Assembly (NCBI GenBank): GCA_905221605.1
Contig: CAJNDS010001113.1
Location: 186,001-250,000 of the forward strand
DNA length: 64,000 bases
Source: Symbiodinium natans
Lineage: Eukaryota; Sar; Dinophyceae; Suessiales; Symbiodiniaceae
Reading direction: 5' to 3'
Shown: piece after piece, positions 20,063 through 29,849 of the stretch
How the letters are laid out: each line of letters opens with the position of its first letter
How positions within the stretch are numbered: position 1 is the first letter of the stretch
Translations under genes and position numbers: made by a program
Notes under the pieces: generated by a model
What the model was told of the DNA's origin: nothing
Seen by the model: only the letters and a program-made list of their open reading frames with translations
The model's database searches: none

Positions 20063-20302
20063 ATGTGCATTTTCCCCCGCGTTCCTGGCCCGGGTCTCCC
20101 GTACTCAGATCGTCTCTTGCTCCTACATCCGCATAGAACCCGGCAGAGTACCCTGGAGCTCTCGAAGAGAATCCCCGCAAAGTATCCTGAGTGCCCAACC
20201 ACAGATATCCCCAAAACACCTGTATCTCGCAGAGTTTCCCTGGAGCGCCAAAATTGGTGGCAGGATGTTTTCGAGTGTCAGATGATGCGGTTCATGATGT
20301 AG
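20063..20302 (+). CDS. Long exon-like island, 79 codons
   Basis: ATG-to-stop frame whose second half reads STLELSKRIPAKYPECPTTD, IPKTPVSRRVSLERQNWW, QDVFECQMMRFMM. A TTTAGGG-type array lies on each side. Second plus frame also open. The start may be an upstream splice site rather than the ATG. Confidence 0.5.
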   Translation: MCIFPRVPGPGLPYSDRLLLLHPHRTRQSTLELSKRIPAKYPECPTTDIPKTPVSRRVSLERQNWWQDVFECQMMRFMM

Positions 20303-20334
20303 GGGTTCAAGGGCAAAGGCCCAGGTTTAATTTA

Positions 20335-20397
20335 GGGTTTAGGGTTTAGGGTTTAGGGTTTAGGGTTTAGGGTTTAGGGTTTAGGGTTTAGGGGTTC
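20335..20397. repeat. TTTAGGG-type array
   Basis: Nearly perfect units between the islands at 20063 and 20413. Confidence 0.95.
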
Positions 20398-20412
20398 AAG
20401 GGCACAGGCCCC

Positions 20413-20491
20413 CTGCCTGAGGTGCGCCAGTTCTGCGTCGAGGCGCCCGAAGACATCGATGAAGGGCCGGGGCCACATCAGCTTGGGGCGC
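20413..20491 (-). CDS. Minus-strand exon-like island
   Basis: On the minus strand the frame reads PKLMWPRPFIDVFGRLDAEL then AHLRQ with strong GC3 bias. The plus frame (LPEVRQFCVEAPEDIDEG) is open as well, so the strand is likely but not sure. Confidence 0.45.
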
Positions 20492-20825
20492 CTTTCAGGG
20501 TTTAGGGTTCAGGGTTTGGGGCTCTGAACCCTAAAGCGCGAACCTGAAACCCTAAACCATAAACCCTACATCTACATCCCAAATGGTTCCTCGTAGTGCG
20601 ACTCTGCTGATATTCCCTAAGGATCGCCCGAGGAAGGCCTTGGGGCTTAGGGGGCTGGGCTCCTTTTTGTTGTTCAGCCCTGAAATCACCGGAAGGCCCG
20701 ATATAGTCTGCATTTGAGTGGCAAGACTCCGAATTAGGGCTTCGGAGAAGATGGTGAGTCTTTGGGAGTTCAGGGTTTAGGGCTTTGGATGCTCAACCCA
20801 AAACCCCAAACCCCAAACTAAGGAT

Positions 20826-20995
20826 GAGGGTCGACCTCCGCTGGGAAGACCTGCACCCGCATTTACGGTCTTGGGGTTTCGGGTTTGGGGGTGCTGCGAC
20901 TGAGGAAGAAGTACTGCACCGTGTCGAAGTGCCTGACTCCCAGATTTTCTGTGAACCCAGACCCCTCGGAGGATCATAAAAGTACATCCCCTTAA
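20826..20995 (+). CDS. Exon-like island, two competing frames
   Basis: One frame reads LRLRKKYCTVSKCLTPRFSV then NPDPSEDHKSTSP with stop at 20993. Another reads ATEEEVLHRVEVPDSQIFCE. Only one can be right. Confidence 0.45.
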
Positions 20996-21181
20996 GGCTT
21001 CCTAATACTGACCCAATAGTAGTTTAGGGTACCATTTCTCCCAGGGGTCTGGTTTGCCAGTGAGGGCTGAATGCAAGGCATCCCACTCCCCCCAGGACCT
21101 GAAGCCTTGCAACCCCTAAACCCAATCCCTACTGGGGTTGATCCAGAACCACACAAGATAGGTAGGTGGGTCCCGATTCCC

Positions 21182-21290
21182 CGCAGTACACCCTAAACCC
21201 CAAACCTCAAACCCCAAACCCCAAACCCCAAACCCCAAACCCCAAACCCCAAACCCCTAAACCCTAAGCCCTAAACCCTAAACACTCATA
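21182..21290. repeat. CCCCAAA array
   Basis: Homogeneous block of the variant AAACCCC, returning to CCCTAAA at the right. Confidence 0.95.
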
Positions 21291-21428
21291 AGCTACCCTG
21301 ATAGGGTTATAGTTGGGTTACTAAGTACCATGAACCTCCAAGTACGCCCTAAACCCCAAACCCAAAACCCCAAACCCCAAACCCTAAACCCTAAACCCCA
21401 AACCCCAAACCCAGATACCAGAACCCAG

Positions 21429-21514
21429 CCTGCGTCAGAGGCACGCAGTGGGCAAAGAGCATCGACTATGACTCCGACTTCTGTGCAGGGGTCCAATTCT
21501 ACGACTTGAAGGAG
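21429..21514 (+). CDS. Exon-like island with GTGCC donor
   Basis: AACCCAG acceptor; frame ACVRGTQWAKSIDYDSDFCA then GVQFYDLKE, ending GAG before GTGCC. Among the strongest islands. Unidentified. Confidence 0.65.
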
Positions 21515-21814
21515 GTGCCGAAGGCCCCAGAAGGGGAGGGAGGGAGGAGGGTCGAGTGTCTGGTGTTTGGGTTTAGGGTTCCCGAATCCTCAAACCCTTA
21601 ACCCTAAGTCCTAAACCCTAAGGGTCTGATCCACCCACAACCCCAAACCCGAAACCTTAAACCCTGAACCCTAAACCCCCAAACTTCAGACAAACCCTCA
21701 ACCCCCAAACCTTAAACCCGAACAACAAGCCCCCAAAGCTGCTTTCCTTTCGGAGGAACCGGCCCGCACAGACTTGCAGGGAGGAGCTTCGGTTTAGGGG
21801 TTTTAGGGGTCTGA

Positions 21815-21922
21815 GGGTAGGGTTTAGGGTTTAGGGTTTGGGGTTTAGGGTTTAGGGTTTAGGGTTTAGGGTTTAGGGTTTAGGGTTTAGGGTTTAGGGT
21901 TTAGGGTTTAGGGTTTAGGGCT
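21815..21922. repeat. TTTAGGG-type array
   Basis: About 15 units upstream of the island at 21980. Confidence 0.95.
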
Positions 21923-21979
21923 GAGGGTTTTGGAGCCCTAAACCTCTAAGCCTCTAAGTGTAGCCTCCCGCTGTGGCAG

Positions 21980-22027
21980 ACCGACAACAGCACCATGATG
22001 TCAGAGGAGATGGTCTCCAACAGCGAG
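21980..22027 (+). CDS. Exon-like island, 16 codons, GC donor
   Basis: TGGCAG acceptor; frame TDNSTMMSEEMVSNSE, ending GAG before GCCCC. GC at the donor matches the known dinoflagellate tolerance for non-GT donors. Confidence 0.55.
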
Positions 22028-22089
22028 GCCCCAAACTCGTGAACCCTAAACCCTGAACCCCCAAAAACTCGTAAACCCTAAACCCCTAA

Positions 22090-22213
22090 ACCCAACCCTG
22101 AACAACCCTAAACCCTAAACCCTAAACCCAAAACCCGAAACCCTAAACCCTAAACCCTGAACCCTAAACCCTAAACCCTAAACCCTAAACCCTAAACCCT
22201 AAACCCTAAACCC
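22090..22213. repeat. CCCTAAA-type array
   Basis: Array with a few CCCGAAA and CCCAAAA variants. Confidence 0.9.
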
Positions 22214-22398
22214 TAATCCAACCAGGGGCGGCCGACTTGGCCGACTTGGACCCCGAAAACCCTCAGCCACGCAAACCCCAGGGTCTGGCTCGAGTGCACA
22301 CTTGCCCGGTGGTACCCTTTACCCTTGGGATCCCCCTTGCAAAGAAACTAACCCCAAAAAGGGTGCCCTTATTGTAGTATGGCTACTGGGCTACTCAG

Positions 22399-22465
22399 GG
22401 GAAAGTGCGGGTTTCGTGGCCTTGGGAAGACTATCGGAACCCTTACCGGCCCGCGTCTGTGCCTA
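22399..22465 (+). CDS. Exon-like island, unknown protein
   Basis: CTACTCAG acceptor; frame GKVRVSWPWEDYRNPYRPAS. The open frame then enters a CA/TG microsatellite. Confidence 0.55.
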
Positions 22466-22537
22466 TACAAACAAATAGGTATATCGATAAGCGAAAAACG
22501 AGTATGAATATAAGCAAGTTAATAAATACACTACATG

Positions 22538-22590
22538 AATATATATACACACACGCGCGCGCGCGCATGTGTGTGTGTGTGTGTGTGCAT
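22538..22590. repeat. CA / CG / TG dinucleotide microsatellite
   Basis: TATATACACACA changes to CGCGCGCG and then TGTGTGTG, an unusual compound tract able to fold on itself. Confidence 0.9.
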
Positions 22591-23365
22591 GCAATCGGTA
22601 TCAATTTAAGGGCTGTGCTTTTTAAGTCTAGAAGCTCCGGTCTAGGAATGGTGGCTTGAGGGAGGGGAGTCTTTGATGTAGGTTTTTAGGCTTAGGGATG
22701 GATTTTGCGGGGTGGAGGGTTTCGTTTTTAGGGTTCGAGGTTTGGGGCATTGGGGTTCAGCTTTTTGATGGGGCTGTGCTGTAAAGTGGCGGAAGAGGTC
22801 TTGTGATAAGGAGTGACCGAGCGAGAAGCTGCTCTAACGGCCCTAAGCTCTAAACCCTAAACCCCTAAAGACCTAAACCCTAAGCCCTAAACACCTGAGC
22901 CCTAAACACCAAAACCCTAACCCTAGACTCCTAAACCCTAAACTTCGAGACCCGAAACTCCTAAACCCTAAACTCCTGAACCCTGGGCTCGTTTCTAAAA
23001 CCGAGACTCCTTAACCCGAAACTCCTAAACCCTCAAATCCCAAACCCTCAAACTCACACACACGCATACAGACCGAGACATCCAGGGTTCATCCATGGCT
23101 TCCACGTCTTCCAGGGGCTACTTGGAGGTTCAGGGTTCAGGGGTTAGCGGGTTTAGGGTGTACTTATCACCCAATTACAAGTGGAGGTTAGGGTTTAGGG
23201 TTCAGGGTTGAAAGAAATTTCACGAGTGTACCAAAAAAGTATAAATGGCAAGCCATGCTCCCTTAGTCTGGTAGCTTGATGTCAGGAATTGGGGGGGTTA
23301 TAGGCGTTTCATCCAAAAACTCGATGTCTTAAACCCTATGCCCCGCAAATCGCACATCGGAGCAG

Positions 23366-23410
23366 GTGATGGCAATCTGCCTTCAGTATGGACATCCCGA
23401 GGCGTCTGTG
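23366..23410 (+). CDS. Exon-like island, unknown protein
   Basis: GAGCAG acceptor; frame VMAICLQYGHPEASV, followed by a TTTAGGG array (23419-23515). Confidence 0.5.
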
Positions 23411-23523
23411 GGGGTTTTGGGGTTTAGGGTTTAGGGTTTAGGGTTGAGGTTTAGGGTTTAGTGTTTAGGGTTTAGGGATTAGGGCTTAGGGTTTAGGGTT
23501 TAGGGTTTAGGGTTTAGGATGAC

Positions 23524-23599
23524 TGTAGAGAGAAGCCGGCTGAATTAGGTCAAGCCTTGCTTCAAGTATCGAGCCCTGAGCCCAACTTGGGGCTCAAAG
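23524..23599. repeat. Left copy of direct repeat bracketing the PPR locus
   Basis: TGTAGAGAGAAGCCGGCTGA and following sequence recur at 26904-26980. The first 45 bp are identical; the rest differ mainly by 2-4 bp indels. Confidence 0.8.
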
Positions 23600-23744
23600 T
23601 TTAGGGTTTAGGGTTTAGGGTTCAGGCGGTTCACTTAGGTGGTTTTCAGGGTGTTGTGACTTGTTGCTTCTCTCGCTGCTTGGAAGGTTCTTGGTTGTTG
23701 AGCTTTTGAGATGTGTGTGTGTGTGTGTTCAGTGCTGAACGCAC

Positions 23745-23811
23745 AGCTGCGCCGCGGAACACATCCCACATTCGGAACGCGAAGCTGCTTGTGCTGGGGC
23801 ATCAACATTCT
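23745..23811 (+). CDS. Possible exon, unknown protein
   Basis: GCACAG acceptor; frame APRNTSHIRNAKLLVLGHQH. Other frames are open. Confidence 0.35.
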
Positions 23812-23819
23812 AGAACCCT

Positions 23820-23955
23820 AAACCCTAGAAGCCCTAGAAGCCCTAGAAGCCCTAGAAGCCCTAGAAGCCCTAGAACCCCTAGAACCCCTAGAACCCCAAA
23901 CCCCAAACCCCAAACCCCAAACCCCAAACCCCAAACCCCAAACCCTAAACCCTAA
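23820..23955. repeat. AGAAGCCCT 9-mer then CCCCAAA array
   Basis: About seven units of a 9-bp variant (AGAAGCCCT), then AGAACCCCT, then CCCCAAA. Each variant is amplified locally. Confidence 0.95.
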
Positions 23956-24082
23956 ACCTCCAACTTGCTCAGATGCTGCAGTTGCGATGTAAGCAGCGCA
24001 GCACAGGCCGCTGTGGCTGTTGAGTGAAGCCTGGGTTTATATACCTCTGGAAGCTGCTAGAGGCCCGCAGAGCTAGATAATA

Positions 24083-24190
24083 CAGGGGTCGGAATAAATA
24101 CCAACAGAATTCCCCTATGGTCCCTTTTGTATTTATGCTTATGAGAACCCCCCGAAAACCTTGTTCGAATAGGTAAGGCCCCTATATTAC
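24083..24190. mobile_element. Family G element upstream of the PPR gene
   Basis: Bounded by ACAGGGGTC and GGCCCCTATATTA, weakly inverted. The core TTCCCCTATGGTCCCTTTTG also occurs at about 15397. It ends at the PPR start codon, so the gene's 5' leader and promoter would lie in or beyond it. Confidence 0.5.
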
Positions 24191-24191
24191 A

Positions 24192-25589
24192 ATGTCAGGA
24201 ACGGATCAGAGGAAGGCTTGCGTCGGGTTCGGGGCTCGGAGTCGGAGTCCAGGCTGGCAGCAGGCGATCTGGCGATTGCCGAAGCCTGGAGGGGACGGCA
24301 AGGCGTACGCCAAAGCCATCGCGACGTGCGCACGAGAGACCCAGTGGCAAGCTGGACTGCGAATACTGGCCAGCATCTTTGCATCGAGCGTCGTGCCGCA
24401 TGTCTACAGCTTCAGTGCTGCGATCACGGCGTGCGAGAAGGGGAAGCAGTGGCAGAGGGCCTTGGAATTGCTTTCGCAGATGCCGACAGCCAAAGTTGTG
24501 CCAAACGCGATCAGCTTCAACGCTGGCATTAGTGCCTGTGAGAAAGCTGGTGAGTGGCAGATGGCTCTGCAGTTGCTTTCTCATATGCCGACCGCCAGAC
24601 TTGTGCCGAATGCGGTCAGCTACAATGCAGGCATCAGTGCCTGCGAGAAAGGTAGTGAGTGGCAGATGGCACTGCGTTTGCTTTTTCAGATGCCTCGCGC
24701 CAGGCTTGTGCCAGACGCGATCAGCTTCAATGCGGGCATCAGTGCTTGTGAGAAAGTTGGTGAGTGGCAGATGGCATTGGATTTGCTTTCGCACATGCCA
24801 GTTGTACCCGACGTGATCAGCTTCAATGCTGGTATCAGCGCCTGTGAGAAAGGTGATGCATGGCAGACGTCATTGCATTTGCTTTCTCAAATGCCAACTG
24901 CTAGACTTGCACCAGATGCGATCAGCTTGAATGCCGGCATCAGTGCTTGCGAGAAAGGAAACGAGTGGCAGAAGGCTCTGCGTTTGCTTTCGCAGATGCC
25001 GACAGCCAGAGTTGTGCCAAACGAGATCAGCTTCAACGCTGGTATTAGTGCCTGTGAGAAAGCTGGTGAGTGGCAGATGGCTCTGCAGTTGCTTTCTCAT
25101 ATGCCGACCGCCAGACTTGTGCCGAATGCGGTCAGCTACAATGCAGGCATCAGTGCCTGCGAGAAAGGTAGTGAGTGGCAGATGGCACTGCGTTTGCTTT
25201 TTCAGATGCCTCGCGCCAGGCTTGTGCCAGACGCGATCAGCTTCAATGCGGGCATCAGTGCTTGTGAGAAAGTTGGTGAGTGGCAGATGGCATTGGATTT
25301 GCTTTCGCACATGCAGATGACCATGGCCAGCATGGGCCAAGCAAATGCCAATGCAGCTTCAGTTCAGCCCGGCATCAATGCCTGCGGAAAGACGGTGAGT
25401 GCAGATGCTGCTGCTTTGTGCGCAGCTAACGATGGCGAGGGTTGTGCCAAACGCGATCAGCTACACGCCGGCATCAGTGCCTTGAGAAAAGTGGCGAGTG
25501 GCGATGGCCCGGATTTGCTTCGGCACATGAAAATTGCTAGAGTGGTGCCAAACAAAATCAGTTTTCAGTGCTGGCATCAGTGCCTGTGA
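24192..25589 (+). CDS. Pentatricopeptide repeat protein, intronless
   Basis: This is a 465-codon open frame made of about ten clear 35-residue PPR units (residues ~38 to ~385) plus two degenerate ones. Typical unit: ISFNAGISACEKAGEWQMAL followed by QLLSHMPTARLVPNA. Such helical-repeat proteins bind RNA, usually in plastids or mitochondria, in processing or editing. The N-terminal ~37 residues (MSGTDQRKACVGFGARSRSP...) are Ser/Arg/Gly-rich, but no targeting peptide can be called by eye. The start is the first ATG in frame. There are no introns or heptamers inside, unlike all neighbours. An extra T near 25561-25564 shifts the frame in the last unit and leads to the stop; more PPR units continue out of frame. 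It could be a live shorter gene or a truncated pseudogene. Confidence 0.85.
   Translation: MSGTDQRKACVGFGARSRSPGWQQAIWRLPKPGGDGKAYAKAIATCARETQWQAGLRILASIFASSVVPHVYSFSAAITACEKGKQWQRALELLSQMPTAKVVPNAISFNAGISACEKAGEWQMALQLLSHMPTARLVPNAVSYNAGISACEKGSEWQMALRLLFQMPRARLVPDAISFNAGISACEKVGEWQMALDLLSHMPVVPDVISFNAGISACEKGDAWQTSLHLLSQMPTARLAPDAISLNAGISACEKGNEWQKALRLLSQMPTARVVPNEISFNAGISACEKAGEWQMALQLLSHMPTARLVPNAVSYNAGISACEKGSEWQMALRLLFQMPRARLVPDAISFNAGISACEKVGEWQMALDLLSHMQMTMASMGQANANAASVQPGINACGKTVSADAAALCAANDGEGCAKRDQLHAGISALRKVASGDGPDLLRHMKIARVVPNKISFQCWHQCL
24482..25314 (+). repeat. 317-bp internal duplication in the PPR gene
   Basis: 24482-24798 recurs at 24998-25314 (offset 516 bp, in frame). I count three mismatches, all in the first ~50 bp; the other ~265 bp look identical. 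It covers three PPR units and implies recent duplication or gene conversion. Confidence 0.85.
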
Positions 25590-26570
25590 GAAAGGAGGTA
25601 CGTGGCAGATGGCCCTGCAGTTGCTTTTGCAAATGCAGCGAGCGAGCGTGTTTCCAAACGTCGTCAGTTCAGTGCTTGTGACCATCAGTGCCGTGAGAAA
25701 GGTGGTGAGTGGCAGACGGCTTGCATTTGCTTTCGCAGATGCCCATGGCAGAGTGGTGCCAGACAAAATCAGCGTTCAATGCCTGCGTGAGCGCGTGTGA
25801 AAAGGGTGGTGAGTGGCAGATGGCATTGATCTTCTTTTGCAGATGCCCATTGCCAGAGTGGTGCCAAACGCAATCAGCTACAATGCCGGCATCAGTGCCT
25901 GTTGATAAGGCTGGTGAGTGGCAGATGCCCTGCATTTTGGCTTTCGCAGATGCCCATCGCGAGGGTTGTGCCAAACGAGATTTTAGCTTCAATGCATCCA
26001 TAAGTGCCTGTGACAAAGGCGGCAAGTGGCAGATGGCCATAGTTTGCCTGTTGCAGATGCCCGTAGCCGAGTGTGCAAACGAAGGTCAGCTTCAGCGCCG
26101 GCATCAGTGCCTGTGAGCAAGTGGGTGGGGGCAGACGGCTTTGCATTTGCTTGCGCAGATGCCGAGGGCGAGGGTTGTGCCGAACGAGATAAGCTCAATG
26201 CCAGCATCAGCGCCTGTGAGAAAGGCGTAGGTGAATGGCAGACGGCCATGCATTTGTTTGGCAGATGCCGATCGACCGCCGTGCCGGACGAGATCAGTTC
26301 AATGCTGCCATCAGTGCTTGTGAGAAGGGTTGTGAGTGGCAGGTGGCTATGCGATTGCTATCGCAGATGCCCGAGTGCCAAACAGTGCCAGACCAGGGTC
26401 AGCTTCGGTGTGCCAGCATCAGTGTTGTGAGAAAGGCGGCGAGTTACTGTCGACCCTCTGCTTGCTTTCGCAGCACGGGATCAGCTTCTCCACCGGCATC
26501 GGCCCCCCGTCAGAAAGCTGGTGAGTGGCAACTGGCCCTGCTCTTTTGTCCGCAATGTCTATGGGGTTTG
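25534..26570 (+). pseudogene. Frame-broken continuation of the PPR repeat
   Basis: About ten more PPR units follow at ~103-105 bp spacing, recognisable by GAGTGGCAGATGG-like words near 25609, 25707, 25810, 25915, 26023, 26231, 26334 and 26523. Small indels shift the frame in nearly every unit, so all three plus frames carry pieces (e.g. MADGLHLLSQMPMAEW in one, SACEKGGEWQMALIFF in another). Several losses fall in the AGCTTCAA stretch. Decay, a misassembled region, or homopolymer errors are possible; the clean upstream half argues against general sequencing error. Confidence 0.8.
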
Positions 26571-26903
26571 GGCAAGTTAACCTAAACCCTAAACCCCGAA
26601 ACCCTAAACCGGAAGGCCCCAAAGCGAAACCCTAAATGCCCTCAAGCATTCAAACTCGCAACTCTAAGCCCCCAAAATGCTTCAGAGGCCCTAAGCCCCA
26701 AGATTACCCTAAACCCTAAACCCTAAAACCCTAAACCCTACCTAAACCCTAACCCCCTGAACCTTAAACCCGACAAAAGCCCCAAGATCCAAACCAAGGA
26801 TCCCAACTCCAAGCCTTGCAGGGTTTGGGGCTAGGTTTTTAGGGTTTGGGGTTTAGGGTTTGGGGTTTGGGGTTAGGGTTTTGGAGTCTCCCGAATTCCT
26901 GAA

Positions 26904-26980
26904 TGTAGAGAGAAGCCGGCTGAATTAGGTCAAGCCTTGCTTCAAGTAAGTATCGACCCTGAGCCCAACTTGGCTCAAAG
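26904..26980. repeat. Right copy of direct repeat bracketing the PPR locus
   Basis: Matches 23524-23599; carries an extra AGTA and lacks two short internal groups relative to the left copy. Confidence 0.8.
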
Positions 26981-27237
26981 GGTTCAGGTTTAGGGTTTGG
27001 GGTTTTAGGGTTGGGGTTTAGGGTTTGGGTGTTAGGGTTTGGGGTGTAGGTTTGGGGTGGGTTTAGTTTGGTGGGTCTTGGTTTCAAACCTGAACCCTGA
27101 AACCCTTATCACGACAGACTTCCGAAAGCCTAAGCCCGAAAACCCGTCTCGCCGAAACCCTGAACCCTAAACCCTAAACCCTAAACCCTAAAACCCCTAA
27201 AACTAAACCCTAAATCCTAAACCCTAAATCACTCCAG

Positions 27238-27302
27238 CCGCCTACTCCCCACACAAGAGCGGCCAGGGCACCTGCTGCGGTGGTTGCTCCCTGGCTGCGT
27301 GT
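27238..27302 (+). CDS. Exon-like island, Cys-rich
   Basis: CTCCAG acceptor; frame AYSPHKSGQGTCCGGCSLAA. CCCTAAA-type array on the left, TTTAGGG-type on the right. Confidence 0.5.
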
Positions 27303-27514
27303 TCAGGGTTCAGGGTTTAGGGTTTAGGGTTCAGGGTTTAGGGTTTAGGGTTTCGGGTAGATAAACCCACAGCCTCAAACCCTCCTGCAAAAGCCAACGG
27401 CCTGTATGCGCAAAAATTGCCACTTGAGTTTGGGCCAGGGGCCTCAGGGTGACCCCCCCCGCACCCCTTCCCGCACCCCATCACCCCCAAAAAAACACAC
27501 CAGAGAAGCCGCTG

Positions 27515-28090
27515 AACCCTAAACCCTAAACCCTAAACCCTAAACGCTAAACCCTAAACCCTAAACCCTAAACCCTAAGCCCTAAACCCGAAGCCTTGGT
27601 TGAGGCCTCCTCTCGGTGAAGGACATCTTTGGCGGGGGATGGCCCTGGCCTTAGGGTTTAGGGTTTAGGGTTTAGGCTTCAGGGTTCAGGGTTTAGGGTT
27701 TTAGGGTTCAGGGCTGTCGCTTTGGGAGTTTAGGGCTTTGGGGTTTTTTGGGGGGTTTGAAGGTCTTCTTTTTGGTGTTTTGTTTTGATTTTTTGTTTTG
27801 TATTCTTTTTTTTTTTTTTGGGGGGGGGGGGTGGGGTTGGTTTACAGTTGGGGCTTCTAGGACTTCTGAGAGTTTAACGGGCTTTAGGGCTGAGCGTTTA
27901 GGGCTTCAGGGTCAGGGCTTGGGGCTTGGATGTTGGTTTTCGGGATTTTACTTCGGCTGTGGGTTTAGGTTTGGGACTTTTGGCCTTTTGGGATTTGAAG
28001 GGATTTTGGTGCTTTAGGGTGGTTGTGTGGGCCCTTGTTGAAATCCAGGCCCAAAATCCTAAGTTACTAAGCCTCAGACCCTAAACCCTA
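27515..28090. other. Heptamer arrays and poly-T/G tract, no confident gene
   Basis: CCCTAAA (27515-27595), a 50-bp spacer, TTTAGGG (27651-27700), then T/G-rich sequence with T10G10 at 27808. The Phe/Gly-rich open frame 27748-28017 looks like composition, not a gene. Confidence 0.6.
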
Positions 28091-28468
28091 AACCCCAAAC
28101 CCCACACCTCATTCTCAAGGCATACAAGCACCAATCCCGAAGTGTTTTGTGGATACGCATACTAAGGGCGAGCCGGAGCGGTTATTGCCGGGTTTAGGGT
28201 TTAGGGTTTAGGGTTCGAGGGTTGAGGGGCTGAAGGGTTGAGGGGTTGAGGTTATTGGTTTCGTCGAAAACAGCGACCCCAAGTCCCCCCTAAACCCCAA
28301 ACTCTAGACCCTAAACCTCAAGTCGTATTAGGGTTAAGGAGAAGGCGTATGGCACAGCTTATCCTAGAGCCTGTTGCGCTCTATGCCATAACCCTAAACC
28401 CTAAACCCCAAACCCCAAACCCCAAACCCTAAACCCTAAACCCCAAACCCTAAACCCTAAACCCCAAG

Positions 28469-28534
28469 GTACGAGGTCATGAAGACCATCCTCGAGGTTC
28501 TCCACCCCCTCCACCCCGCGGTTCACCCTATTAC
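28469..28534 (+). CDS. Exon-like island, unknown protein
   Basis: Frame RYEVMKTILEVLHPLHPAVH, with CCCTAAA/CCCCAAA on the left (28390-28465) and TTTAGGG on the right (28537-28600). Confidence 0.6.
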
Positions 28535-28601
28535 GGGTTTAGGGTTTAGGGTTTAGGGTTTAGGGTTTAGGGTTTAGGGTTTAGGGTTTAGGGTTTAGGG
28601 A

Positions 28602-28703
28602 TACTCCCCCTCCCTCGCCCCCCTTAGGTTCCCCCCATAATGAAGGCTATTTAGGGATAGTTAAGCTGAAATAAGGTTATCTAAAGGGGGGCGGTAGTAT
28701 AGA
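28602..28703. mobile_element. Family F inverted-repeat element
   Basis: TACTCCCCCTCC...CCCCCC at the left and GGGGGGCGGTAGTATAG at the right. Related copy at 34736-34857 shares the internal CTATT(T/C)AGGGATA(G/C)TTAAGC. Confidence 0.55.
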
Positions 28704-28954
28704 GGGGGGGTGGTAGGGAAACCAGATTGTTGGGGAACAAGGTTAAGGGTCCCTTCTAGGGGTCCGTCCTTATACCCCCTGAAAGTATCCATGTAAGGCC
28801 CGGCGGGTAAGGGCCTAGTAGACAGGCCTGGAAGCTTGAAACCTGCAAGGGTAACGAGGTTTTAAATGTAGGGTCTGGGGTTAACCTGGGTTTGGGAATT
28901 TCGAGGGAAGGGCAAGGGGGGGGGGGGGAGTGAAGGGCAGGGATTTGAAACTCC

Positions 28955-29097
28955 CTAAACCCTAAACCCTAAACCCGAAGCCCTAAGCCCTAAACCCTAA
29001 ACCCTAAACCCTAAACCCTAAACCCTAAACCCTAAACCCTAAACCCTAAACCCTGAACCCTAAACCCTAAACCCTAAACCCTAAACCCTGCGGCTTG
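28955..29097. repeat. CCCTAAA-type array
   Basis: About 19 units ending just before the acceptor of the island at 29101. Confidence 0.95.
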
Positions 29098-29100
29098 CAG

Positions 29101-29152
29101 GAATATTGAGAGCTTTTTCAAAGGCCTCTGGGCTCCGACACTAGCCTCCGAG
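29101..29152 (+). CDS. Exon-like island, GC donor
   Basis: GGCTTGCAG acceptor; frame NIESFFKGLWAPTLASE, ending GAG before GCCCTAAA. Confidence 0.55.
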
Positions 29153-29569
29153 GCCCTAAACCCAAAACCTAAACCTTAAACCCCTGAGCCCTAAACCCTG
29201 AACCCCGAAACCCCTCAATCCTAAACCCTAAACCCTAAACTCTAAACCCTAAGTCCTAAGCCCTTGGGAGTTCAGCCGGGTAGAGGAATTTCAAGTCGGG
29301 TTTCGGAACCCAAAGCCCAACCCTCATCCCCCAAAACCCTCAGAAAACAGTCGAAAGACCTCCAAAAACCCCCAAAAGCCTCCAACCCCAAAAGCCCTCA
29401 ACGGCCTTGAAATCTTTCAATGCCCTGTAAATTCATCCGGTTCGGGATGAGGTTGCGACTCTCGGGATGCCTACCGGGCTTTGGGGGGCTTTCAGGGCTT
29501 AGGGTTTAGGGTTTTGAAGGTTTATATACCCATAGTTACCCTACTTCTATAACCCTACTTCAAGTACCC

Positions 29570-29745
29570 CAAACCCTAAACCTGAAGCCCTAAGCCCTAA
29601 GCCCTAAGCCCTGAGCCCTAAGCCCTAAGCCCTAAGCCCTAAATCCTAAACCCTAAACCCTAAACCCTAAACCCTAAACCCTAAACCCTAAACCCTAAAC
29701 CCTGAACCCTCAACCCTAAACCCTAAACCCTAAACCCTAAACCCC
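29570..29745. repeat. CCCTAAG then CCCTAAA array
   Basis: A CCCTAAG block passes into CCCTAAA, then ...ACCCCCACAG forms the acceptor of the island at 29751. Confidence 0.95.
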
Positions 29746-29750
29746 CACAG

Positions 29751-29849
29751 GTTGTAGGAGACATTGGCGCCTTGCTCTTCTCGTTCGTGGGCGGCATGTT
29801 TGGCTCCCGGCTTCGCGGCATGTTTCGGGCATCCCTTGCTCCCGGCTTC

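Noticed and set aside
23713-23955. ORF ending in SPRSPRTPNPKPQTP repeats
   Set aside because: The tail is translated AGAAGCCCT and CCCCAAA satellite; only a short central part may be an exon.
24195-25340. Minus-strand ORFs of 199 and 156 codons opposite the PPR gene
   Set aside because: They repeat with the PPR period and are shadows of the plus-strand repeat.
27748-28017. Phe/Gly-rich ORF of 89 codons
   Set aside because: T/G-rich low-complexity sequence with homopolymers and no codon bias.
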